57,889 nucleotides of DNA from an uncultured Pelagibacteraceae bacterium (GTDB taxonomy: Bacteria > Pseudomonadota > Alphaproteobacteria > Pelagibacterales > Pelagibacteraceae). Positions within the stretch are counted from its first letter, which is position 1; each line of letters opens with the position of its first letter. The position numbers were made by a program, and so were the translations under genes. The DNA lies in the NCBI GenBank assembly GCA_902596185.1, contig CACJSX010000004.1, positions 1 through 57,889 on the forward strand, written 5' to 3'. Below the pieces are notes generated by a model. That model did no database searches and was not told where the DNA came from. It saw only the letters and a program-made list of their open reading frames with translations. Below are positions 10,131 through 17,051 of this stretch, piece after piece.

Positions 10131-10863
10131 TGTTTTAGCCTTAAAAAAAGAATATTCTTTAAATGGTTATTTTGTAATAAAAAATTTTTTTTCTCAAACT
10201 TTTATATCTCAGTTAATTAATGATATAGAAAACTCTAAAAATACAATTAAATATTTTGATAAAGATAACAATCTTAGACGTATTGAAAAACTTTATGATA
10301 AAGGTCCTCAACTTAATAATTTAAATGATAAAATTATTCATTTTTTAAATGTTGCTTTCGAAAAAGATTTTCTAATATTTAAAGATAAATTTAATGCTAA
10401 ACCACCAGGTGGTGAAGGTTTTTTTGCTCATTATGATGGAATTTTTCATTTTGTAGACCCCGACAATAACAAAAAGAGAGGTTGGTACGAATACGGTGAT
10501 TATTTTATAAACGTATTAATTGCACTTGATAAATGTAATAAAGAAAACGGTTCATTGGAATTAGCTAAAGCACATAATGGAAATTTTGATGAACTTTTAA
10601 AAAATACAAAAAATAATGGCACACCTGCATTAACAGATGAAATGGAGTCTAATACTTCATTCAATTTAATTGATTTAGATGTTGGAGATATTGTTGTTTT
10701 TTCAAATACTTGCCCACATAGATCAAAAAAAAACGAAACTAACAATAATAGAAGAGTTCTTTACTATACATATTCGTTAAGTAAATATGGTTCTAAATAC
10801 CACGAATATTTTCATGACAAGGAAAAAAGCAAAAATCCTTCAAAAGCACTAGTTGATAAATAA
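10120..10863 (+). CDS. PhyH-family Fe(II)/2-oxoglutarate dioxygenase
   Basis: Phytanoyl-CoA dioxygenase-type oxygenase, 247 aa. The facial triad is visible as H104-x-D106 (FFAHYDG) and H200 (NTCPHRS), with an Arg at 211/212 suited to bind 2-oxoglutarate; the KPPGGEGFFAHYD context is typical of PhyH hydroxylases. It lies between the CysC-like kinase and PepM, so its substrate is probably a phosphonate such as 2-hydroxyethylphosphonate or an activated form. Fe/2OG enzymes are known to hydroxylate 2-HEP (DhpA) or 2-AEP (PhnY). Hydroxylation of a lipid or sugar cannot be excluded. It is not the cupin-type HEPD/MpnS. Confidence 0.83.
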   Translation: MANDVLALKKEYSLNGYFVIKNFFSQTFISQLINDIENSKNTIKYFDKDNNLRRIEKLYDKGPQLNNLNDKIIHFLNVAFEKDFLIFKDKFNAKPPGGEGFFAHYDGIFHFVDPDNNKKRGWYEYGDYFINVLIALDKCNKENGSLELAKAHNGNFDELLKNTKNNGTPALTDEMESNTSFNLIDLDVGDIVVFSNTCPHRSKKNETNNNRRVLYYTYSLSKYGSKYHEYFHDKEKSKNPSKALVDK

Positions 10864-10929
10864 AAAGTCTATAATATTGATGATAAATATTTTTTTTTCT
10901 ATATAAAATAATTTATCTTTAATTAAATA

Positions 10930-12234
10930 ATGAAAAATAAAAAAAAAGTATATGTAGGACTTTCAGTTGATATAATTCATGAAGGTCATATCAATATATT
11001 AAAAATAGCTAATAAACTTGGTGAAGTTACTGTTGGCCTTCTAACAGATGAGGCAATAGCTTCATATAAAAATATTCCTCATTTAGATTATAAAAGAAGA
11101 AAAATTATAATTCAAAATATTAAATATGTTAAAAAAGTAATCCCACAAAATACTTTAAGTTACGTCCCAAATTTAAATTTAATAAAACCTGATTATGTAG
11201 TTCACGGTGATGATTGGAAAACAGGTGTTCAAAAAAAAACAAGAAGCGATGTTATAAAAACATTAAAAAAATGGTCTGGAAAATTAATTGAACCTAAATA
11301 TACCAAAAATATTTCATCAACAATTATTAAAAATAAAATTTTAGAAATTGGTACATTGCCACAAAACAGAGTTTCTAGGTTAAAAAGACTTCTTTCATCA
11401 AAAAAAATAGTTCGTATATTAGAGTCGCATAATTCACTCACAGGTTTAATTATTGAAAAACTTAAAATTCAAAAAAATAATATTGATGTAGAGTTTGATG
11501 GCATGTGGTCTTCAAGCTTAACAGACTCTGCTACAAAAGGTAAACCAGATAATTCATCTCTGGATTTTTCAGCCCGTATTTCATCATTAAATGATATGAT
11601 GGACTCAACAACAAAACCTTTAGTTTTTGATGCTGATAACGGTGGTCAAATAGAACATCTTCCGTTTCTTATTAGATCTTTAGAGCGATCAGGTGCATCA
11701 GCTATTATAATTGAAGATAAAATTGGGTTGAAAAAAAACTCACTATTTAAAGATCAAAAAGGTACAAAACAAGACAAGCCCAATATTTTTGCAAAAAAAA
11801 TAAAAAAAATTTGTAGTTCAAGACAATCAAATGATTTTATGGTGATCGCTAGAATAGAGAGTTTTATTGTTGGTAAAGGACTTAATGATGCTCTAAAAAG
11901 AGCTGAAATATATTCTAAAGCAGGTGCTGATGCCATACTTATTCATAGTAAAGAAAAAACACCTAAAGAAATATTTGCGTTTGCTCAAAAATTTAGAAAA
12001 AGTAAAAATTTTATTCCTTTAGTATCCGTACCATCTACTTACTCAAAAGTTTATGAAAAAGATTTAATCAAAAATGGTTTTAGTTTGGTTATTTATGCAA
12101 ATCAATTATTGAGAGCTGCATATCCAGCAATGCAAAATGCTGCCAAATCAATATTGGAAAAAAGTCGTGCTTTTGAAATTGATAAAAAAATAATTTCAAT
12201 AAAAGAAATAATTAATTTAATTAAAAATGATTAA
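10930..12234 (+). CDS. pepM: Cytidylyltransferase-phosphoenolpyruvate mutase fusion
   Basis: Makes the C-P bond by rearranging PEP to phosphonopyruvate. The C-terminal domain (about 150-434) carries the diagnostic EDK-x5-NS motif (EDKIGLKKNS, 262-271) that separates PEP mutase from isocitrate-lyase relatives, and the DADNGG metal/substrate loop (234-239). The N-terminal domain (about 1-140) is a nucleotidyltransferase with H17EGH20 and an ISST motif near 128-131, like CTP:phosphocholine-type enzymes. The same order occurs in Fom1 of fosfomycin biosynthesis, whose N-terminal domain attaches CMP to 2-hydroxyethylphosphonate. A 66-bp spacer precedes it; it overlaps ppd by 8 bp. Confidence is very high for PepM and good for the cytidylyltransferase. 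Confidence 0.93.
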   Translation: MKNKKKVYVGLSVDIIHEGHINILKIANKLGEVTVGLLTDEAIASYKNIPHLDYKRRKIIIQNIKYVKKVIPQNTLSYVPNLNLIKPDYVVHGDDWKTGVQKKTRSDVIKTLKKWSGKLIEPKYTKNISSTIIKNKILEIGTLPQNRVSRLKRLLSSKKIVRILESHNSLTGLIIEKLKIQKNNIDVEFDGMWSSSLTDSATKGKPDNSSLDFSARISSLNDMMDSTTKPLVFDADNGGQIEHLPFLIRSLERSGASAIIIEDKIGLKKNSLFKDQKGTKQDKPNIFAKKIKKICSSRQSNDFMVIARIESFIVGKGLNDALKRAEIYSKAGADAILIHSKEKTPKEIFAFAQKFRKSKNFIPLVSVPSTYSKVYEKDLIKNGFSLVIYANQLLRAAYPAMQNAAKSILEKSRAFEIDKKIISIKEIINLIKND

Positions 12235-13324
12235 AGTTGATGCTTTAATTAGCTTGTTAAAAAAAAATGATACTGATTTTTATACAGGTGTACCAGATAG
12301 TGTTTTAAAAGAATTTTCAACAATTTTAAAAAATAAAAAAAATCATATTATTGCAACTAATGAAGGTGCAGCCATTTCACTTGGTATAGGCCATTATCTT
12401 GCTACAAAAAAAATTCCATGTGTATACATGCAGAATTCTGGCTTATCCAATGCTTTGAACCCTTTAATATCCATAGCACATAAAAAAGTCTATTCCATAC
12501 CGTTAATTTTAGTTATTGGCTGGAGAGGATCACCTAGAATTAAAGATGAGCCGCAGCACAATGTGAAAGGAAAAATTACTCAAAATTTGTTAAAGTTATT
12601 AAATATTAAACATACCATTATTAGGACCAATAAAGATCTACACAAATTCAATAAACAAATAAAATTTGCAAAAAAAAACAAAAGTATTATCGCTTGCTTA
12701 ATTGAACAAGGGACCTTAGAAAAAAATATCAAAAAAAAATCTAAAAACGATTATTATCAACTTGATAAAGAAGTTTTTCTTAAAATATTGCTTCAAAACA
12801 TTCCTAGAAATTCAAAAATTATTTCAAGTACAGGTTATAATTCAAGAGAGATAATGTACTTACGAGATAAATATAAATTAAATAAAACAAAGAATTTTTA
12901 TATGGTAGGTGGAATGGGTCATACATCTTCAGTCGCTCTTGGCTATTCATTATTCAGTAAAAATAAAACTATTTGTATTGATGGTGATGGATCCTTCTTA
13001 ATGCATTTAGGTGCCATTAAGACAGCAGGGCATTTTGCTAAAAATAATTTCAAATATATATTGCTTAACAATAATGCGCATGACTCAGTAGGTGGACAAA
13101 GTACTAATGCTAATACTATAAATTTTGATAAACTTTCTAAAAGTTTAGGTTTTAAAAAATTTTACTCAATTAAAAATAAACAAAATTTATTAAAAATTAC
13201 TAAAACTTTTATTAAAATAAATAGACCTGCTTTTTTAGAGGTTAAAGTAACAAATAGTAAAATTAAAAAACTACCTAGACCAGATAATTTGATTAAAATA
13301 AAAAATCAATTTATGAAAAAATGA
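12227..13324 (+). CDS. ppd: Phosphonopyruvate decarboxylase
   Basis: ThDP- and Mg-dependent enzyme, 365 aa, that decarboxylates phosphonopyruvate to phosphonoacetaldehyde, pulling the unfavourable PepM reaction forward. The N-terminal part shows FYTGVPDSVLKEF and the conserved Glu in ATNEGAA (E46). The middle carries MQNSGLSNALNPL and the GWRGSPRIKDEPQH block. The cofactor motif GDGS is at 253-256, followed by NNNAHDSVGGQ. Length is normal. It overlaps pepM by 8 bp and the reductase gene by 4 bp, so the three core steps are translationally coupled. Confidence 0.94.
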   Translation: MIKVDALISLLKKNDTDFYTGVPDSVLKEFSTILKNKKNHIIATNEGAAISLGIGHYLATKKIPCVYMQNSGLSNALNPLISIAHKKVYSIPLILVIGWRGSPRIKDEPQHNVKGKITQNLLKLLNIKHTIIRTNKDLHKFNKQIKFAKKNKSIIACLIEQGTLEKNIKKKSKNDYYQLDKEVFLKILLQNIPRNSKIISSTGYNSREIMYLRDKYKLNKTKNFYMVGGMGHTSSVALGYSLFSKNKTICIDGDGSFLMHLGAIKTAGHFAKNNFKYILLNNNAHDSVGGQSTNANTINFDKLSKSLGFKKFYSIKNKQNLLKITKTFIKINRPAFLEVKVTNSKIKKLPRPDNLIKIKNQFMKK

Positions 13325-14415
13325 TCAGTTCAAGTGAAGATATCTTAAATTATGTAAACGATAAAAGTTTTAAAAAAATTTTTGTTTTATGTGGCAAAAA
13401 ATCTTTTGTTAATTCTGGTGCTGAAAATCTACTTAAAAATATTAGCAATAAGGAGATTAAATTATTTTATAAAAAATCCGAAATTCCAATTCTTGAAGAG
13501 TTAATTGAAATTATTAAAGATATCAAAAATTTTAAACCTGATTTATTTTTAGCTATTGGTGGAGGTGCGGTAATCGATTATGCTAAAATAGCTAATGTAG
13601 TTGAAATTAGACCAGATCTTGCAGAGTTAATTGTAAATTACACTTATCCCTTTAAAAAAAAATATACAAAATTAGCAGTTATACCTACAACAGCAGGCTC
13701 AGGCGCGGAAGTTACTTCCAATGCAGTTATTTATGTTGATGGAATTAAACACTCTTTTGAAAGTGAATTATTAATACCAGATCATTTTTTTCTTATTCCT
13801 GAATTTTTAATATCTGCGCCAAATAAAATAAAAGCATCATCAGGCTTTGATGCTATAGCTCAAGCGTTAGAGTCTTTAGTTTCAAGAAAATCTAACGATA
13901 AAAGTGTTGAATATGCTTCAAAGTCTTTAAGAGTTTCTGTTAACAGTTTTATATCTTTTATTAACGATCCAAACATGAAAAATGCAACAGAGATGAGTAT
14001 TGCTTCAAATTTAGCAGGTAAAGCAATTAGCATATCAAAAACTACAGCCCCACATGCTGCATCTTATCCATTTACTTCACTATATAATATTAGTCACGGT
14101 CATGCAGTTAGCTTATTTTTTGAGAAATTTTTTAAATTTAACTATGACAATATAGATAAATCCGAAACTTCTTTTGATTTAAAAAAAAGATTTGATTTAA
14201 TATTTAACTTATTTGATGTTCAGGACATTAATGGTTTCAATTCTAAAATTTCTTTAATAAAAAAAAGTGCAAATTTAGAGGATGATTTAACAAAATTTAA
14301 TATAGATATAATAAAAAGTTCTGAGGATGTTTTAAAAGGTATAAATTTATTAAGATTGGGCAACAATCCAGTGAAAATTGATGGTAAGGATATCCTTAAT
14401 ATTATTTCAAAATAG
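13321..14415 (+). CDS. phpC: Iron-containing alcohol dehydrogenase, probable phosphonoacetaldehyde reductase (PhpC-like)
   Basis: Fe-ADH superfamily protein, 364 aa. The nucleotide-binding GGGAVID is at 80-86, TAGSGAEVT at 124-132, and the metal site includes D177 (FDAIAQALES) and the two histidines of the NISHGHAVSL region plus an upstream His in PHAASYPF. Gln181 occupies a position that is His in many Fe-ADHs. Directly after ppd, the expected reaction is reduction of phosphonoacetaldehyde to 2-hydroxyethylphosphonate. No aminotransferase is present, so 2-aminoethylphosphonate is a less likely product. It ends the module; a hairpin overlapping its stop may terminate transcription. Confidence 0.87.
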   Translation: MISSSEDILNYVNDKSFKKIFVLCGKKSFVNSGAENLLKNISNKEIKLFYKKSEIPILEELIEIIKDIKNFKPDLFLAIGGGAVIDYAKIANVVEIRPDLAELIVNYTYPFKKKYTKLAVIPTTAGSGAEVTSNAVIYVDGIKHSFESELLIPDHFFLIPEFLISAPNKIKASSGFDAIAQALESLVSRKSNDKSVEYASKSLRVSVNSFISFINDPNMKNATEMSIASNLAGKAISISKTTAPHAASYPFTSLYNISHGHAVSLFFEKFFKFNYDNIDKSETSFDLKKRFDLIFNLFDVQDINGFNSKISLIKKSANLEDDLTKFNIDIIKSSEDVLKGINLLRLGNNPVKIDGKDILNIISK

Positions 14416-14442
14416 ACACATTAATTAATTATAATGCGTCTA
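14413..14442. terminator. Bidirectional hairpin terminator between phpC and the PiT gene
   Basis: Arms TAGACACATTA (14413-14423, starting with the phpC stop codon) and TAATGCGTCTA (14432-14442) pair over 11 positions with one mismatch or wobble, with an 8-nt loop and a following TTTT. The convergent arrangement of the flanking genes supports a shared terminator. The AT-rich stem is weak. Confidence 0.5.
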
Positions 14443-14451
14443 TTTTAATAT

Positions 14452-15417
14452 TTAAAACCAATTATTTGGAATAATTATATAGTGGATCGCTAACACGATA
14501 CCTACTGAAACACTTAATCCAAAAATCATTTTAAGAAAGTCTTTACCAATTAATGGGAAGACATACTTAAATTTATATTCTTTATTCATTGTAGATATTG
14601 CAAGCTCTCTTCCACACAATAATCCAACGAACACCCATGTTGTTGACATTGGCAAATCATTAAGCTCTTTAAAGTAGAATAAAACACCAGCATAAATCAC
14701 ATTAATAATTGTAGCCGATCTTGCATATCTTGTTCCTGTTTTTTCAAGAACAACTTTTTGAATTGGTCCACCTTGAATGTAGAAAATGTAAAATAACAAA
14801 GAAGTAAAATAAGCCATTACAATTAAAAGTAATGATAAATCTAATTGCCTAGGCAGATATACTGCAATGTTAGCTACATCGTGAGATAACCAAACCCACC
14901 ATAACCAACCTGATGAAATCCAAACAGAGTTTCTCCAAAATCCTCTCCATTTATCGTCTACTTCATCAAATTTTTCATTAATGAACTTTGATACTGCTAT
15001 CCAGGCTATATAAGCAACCATTGCTGCTAATCCATAACCTACAACACTTTTTAACAACATTTTTTCTAACACAACTGTTGAAGCAAATGCTGAAAGAACT
15101 AAAAAGGTTGTTGATACCGGTATTCCAATTCTTGTTAATAATAACAGTATTGCAGGTGCTACTGCATGATACCATTGAATCTCTTGATAAGGTATTCTAG
15201 TTAATCTTCCATAAGAAATATCACCATCATACGCATACCATCCCCAAGCTAACGCAAAAATCATAACAGCAGATGCTGATCCAGCTAGTATATACCATTT
15301 AAACCACTTCTTTTTTGAGGCTATAAAGGTACCAAGTGTTTGAATTGAGTCATTAGCGATTACGCTATATCCAGCTAGGGCAAACCCTATAACTGTGTAT
15401 ACTAAAGTCATATCCAT
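14452..15417 (-). CDS. PiT-family-like inorganic phosphate permease
   Basis: Integral membrane protein, 321 aa, with the inverted duplication of PiT transporters: ANDSIQTLGT (21-30) and SHDVANIAVYLP (179-189) resemble the GANDxANxxG signatures, and IPVSTTF (99-105) and LPMSTTW (255-261) are the paired PxSTT motifs. Low-affinity phosphate/H+ or Na+ symport is the family role; sulfate or another oxyanion remains possible because the signatures are imperfect. A good Shine-Dalgarno (AGGAGA) precedes the ATG. It is convergent with the phosphonate module and 259 bp downstream of the aquaporin gene, so it probably has its own promoter. Confidence 0.7.
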   Translation of the reverse strand: MDMTLVYTVIGFALAGYSVIANDSIQTLGTFIASKKKWFKWYILAGSASAVMIFALAWGWYAYDGDISYGRLTRIPYQEIQWYHAVAPAILLLLTRIGIPVSTTFLVLSAFASTVVLEKMLLKSVVGYGLAAMVAYIAWIAVSKFINEKFDEVDDKWRGFWRNSVWISSGWLWWVWLSHDVANIAVYLPRQLDLSLLLIVMAYFTSLLFYIFYIQGGPIQKVVLEKTGTRYARSATIINVIYAGVLFYFKELNDLPMSTTWVFVGLLCGRELAISTMNKEYKFKYVFPLIGKDFLKMIFGLSVSVGIVLAIHYIIIPNNWF

Positions 15418-15676
15418 TTTTTCTCCTATATATTATTGTTTTCGGTTCCGTCTCATGACTTGAGAAAGTAAATATTCGTTAAAGGTAAAAAATTCTACGA
15501 TTAAATTTATTTATTTGAGAATCAAAGAGAAGATTCATCAATCTTTAGTCTAAGTAAAAGAGAAGTCTATAAGTGAATTATTTTATTTTGAGAAACCTTA
15601 TGCGGATTCGCTTTAAATATAATATTTTAAAATTATGTAAATAAAATTTTAATATAATTTACATATATAAGTTGTG
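15418..15676. other. Longest intergenic spacer (259 bp), with short direct repeats
   Basis: No gene or known riboswitch is recognised here. It contains three TTGAGAA copies (15460, 15515, 15588), two AAAGAGAAG copies 33 bp apart (15524 and 15557) and a small hairpin AAGATT-CATC-AATCTT at 15530-15545. Being upstream of the PiT gene, these are candidate regulatory sites. No confident -35/-10 pair was found. Confidence 0.4.
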
Positions 15677-16327
15677 TTATTTATAGATAATTTTAAGAAT
15701 ATACGCTGCTAAAATTAATCCAATAAATTCAGCTAAAATATAGGTTGGTGTATTAAGATAATTAATTCCAGTAAAAGAATCAGTAAATGTTCTAGCTATA
15801 GATACAGCTGGATTTGCAAAAGATGTTGAAGAAGTAAACCAATAACCTGCAGAAATATATGTTGCTACGCTAATCGCTACTATTGTTTTTCCATCCTTTA
15901 AAGTTGCAAAAATAACAAATATCAGACCAAAGGTAGCAATAATTTCTGAAAAAAATATATGCAATCCATCTCTATTTTTAGTTGATAACTCTAAAATAGC
16001 GTGTTCAAAAAAAAGATTAGCTAACATTACTCCAAATAAACAACCAGATATTTGTGCAGGAATATAATATTTTAAAAGATCACTTTTAATTTTTTTTCTA
16101 AAAAACATCGCTAAACTTACAAAAGGATTAAAATGAGCTCCTGAAATATCAGCAAAGGCTGTAATTAAAACAAATAATCCAGCTCCAGTAGCAATTGTAT
16201 TGGCTAAAAGTTTAATACCATCATCATTTGTTAGATTTTCTGCCATTATACCAGAACCAACGATGATCATTACAAGAAAACAACTTCCTAAAAATTCGCC
16301 AATAAGTATGTTTTTTTTAATTTTCAT
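15677..16327 (-). CDS. MIP-family aquaporin/aquaglyceroporin (AqpS-like)
   Basis: Membrane channel, 216 aa, about six segments. The first pore box is NPF (67-69, HFNPFVSLA) instead of NPA; the second is a standard NPA (172-174) with the selectivity-filter Arg at 179. It overlaps arsC by 11 bp. In Sinorhizobium an aquaglyceroporin (AqpS) next to arsC lets arsenite leave the cell after arsenate reduction, and the same role is inferred. Plain glycerol or other small-solute transport is the alternative. Confidence 0.85.
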   Translation of the reverse strand: MKIKKNILIGEFLGSCFLVMIIVGSGIMAENLTNDDGIKLLANTIATGAGLFVLITAFADISGAHFNPFVSLAMFFRKKIKSDLLKYYIPAQISGCLFGVMLANLFFEHAILELSTKNRDGLHIFFSEIIATFGLIFVIFATLKDGKTIVAISVATYISAGYWFTSSTSFANPAVSIARTFTDSFTGINYLNTPTYILAEFIGLILAAYILKIIYK

Positions 16328-16751
16328 TTTCTAACAAAATTTCTATTTTTTTACTTATTATATCGTAAGTCTCACTAATAATTTCGTTTATCTGTTTTTC
16401 ATTTAAATTTTGAAATTTTGATACAGGATCTTCAATATCCCAATGAATAATTTGGTTATTATTTGGCCATACAGGGCAAACTTCTTTATTTGCGTTATTA
16501 CACACTGTTATTACATGATCTATATTAAATTTCTTATTTAAAAATATATCAAAATTTTTTGAAGAACAATTTTCAAGATTAAAATTTTTTATTTTAGTAA
16601 GATATAATTTGATATTTTCATTAATTTTTCCTGTTGGATTGCTTCCAGCACTATAAGCTTTAAATTTATTTGAATATTCGTTGTTTATAATACTTTCAGC
16701 TATTATGCTTCTAGCTGAGTTACCTGTACAAACGAATAAGATATTTTTCAT
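16317..16751 (-). CDS. arsC: Arsenate reductase, low-molecular-weight phosphatase type
   Basis: Reduces arsenate to arsenite using thiols; 144 aa, family length. The catalytic CX5R loop is C8TGNSAR14, and further redox cysteines are at 84 and 92 (VITVCNNANKEVCPVWP), followed by HWDIEDP. This three-Cys layout is that of the thioredoxin-linked ArsC, not a tyrosine phosphatase. The start overlaps the upstream small gene's stop (TAATG) and the end overlaps the aquaporin gene, so the three are co-translated. Confidence 0.93.
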   Translation of the reverse strand: MKNILFVCTGNSARSIIAESIINNEYSNKFKAYSAGSNPTGKINENIKLYLTKIKNFNLENCSSKNFDIFLNKKFNIDHVITVCNNANKEVCPVWPNNNQIIHWDIEDPVSKFQNLNEKQINEIISETYDIISKKIEILLENEN

Positions 16752-16972
16752 TAGAAAATAATTTTATAAATTCCAATTACAAACAATGGTATTTGTAATC
16801 CAAAGTTAGTTAATATAGCCTTATCTTTTGATATAAATCCTGCAATAGTCCAACCCACAACTCCTAATCCGTGAAGGTAAATATTGACAGGGTAGATATT
16901 TAAATTAGTTAACAATATACCTGTTAAAACAAGAGCTGTACTAATCCATTTTAGATATTTTTTAATAAACAT
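16751..16972 (-). CDS. Small two-helix membrane protein, first gene of the arsC operon
   Basis: 73-aa hydrophobic protein with a Lys-rich start and two or three membrane segments (about 10-28, 32-46 and 55-72). No family is recognised with confidence. Its stop overlaps the arsC start and it leads the operon, so a role with arsenic or phosphate handling is possible but unproven. Its Shine-Dalgarno (AGAGGAAA) lies inside the downstream arm of a 15-bp perfect inverted repeat. Confidence 0.7.
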   Translation of the reverse strand: MFIKKYLKWISTALVLTGILLTNLNIYPVNIYLHGLGVVGWTIAGFISKDKAILTNFGLQIPLFVIGIYKIIF

Positions 16973-17027
16973 AGTTTCCTCTATAAGTAATTTTTTTACG
17001 AATTTATTACAATTATAGAGGAAACTA
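16972..17027 (-). promoter_or_regulatory. 15-bp perfect inverted repeat covering the Shine-Dalgarno of the arsC operon
   Basis: TAGTTTCCTCTATAA (16972-16986) and TTATAGAGGAAACTA (17013-17027) are perfect reverse complements. Five more pairs (GTAAT/ATTAC) can form inside with a 2-nt bulge. Read on the minus strand, the second arm contains AGAGGAAA and runs into the ATG. In RNA this would hide the ribosome site. As DNA, the arms could be a regulator's operator around a promoter (TTGTAA lies in the loop). It is also 24 bp past the znuA stop and might act as its terminator, though no good T-run follows. Confidence 0.65.
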
Positions 17028-17051
17028 AAATTTAATTTTTATTCCTTTAAA

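Noticed and set aside
10120..10863. Methylphosphonate synthase (MpnS) or HEPD
   Set aside because: Those are cupin-type HEP oxygenases; this protein has the PhyH HxD...H layout with a 2OG-binding Arg.
10864..10929. TATAAT at 10870-10875 as a pepM promoter
   Set aside because: No -35 at usable spacing; the surrounding sequence is almost all A/T, so the match is expected by chance.
15418..15676. SAM or glycine riboswitch before the PiT gene
   Set aside because: No conserved core of either class could be found by eye on either strand.
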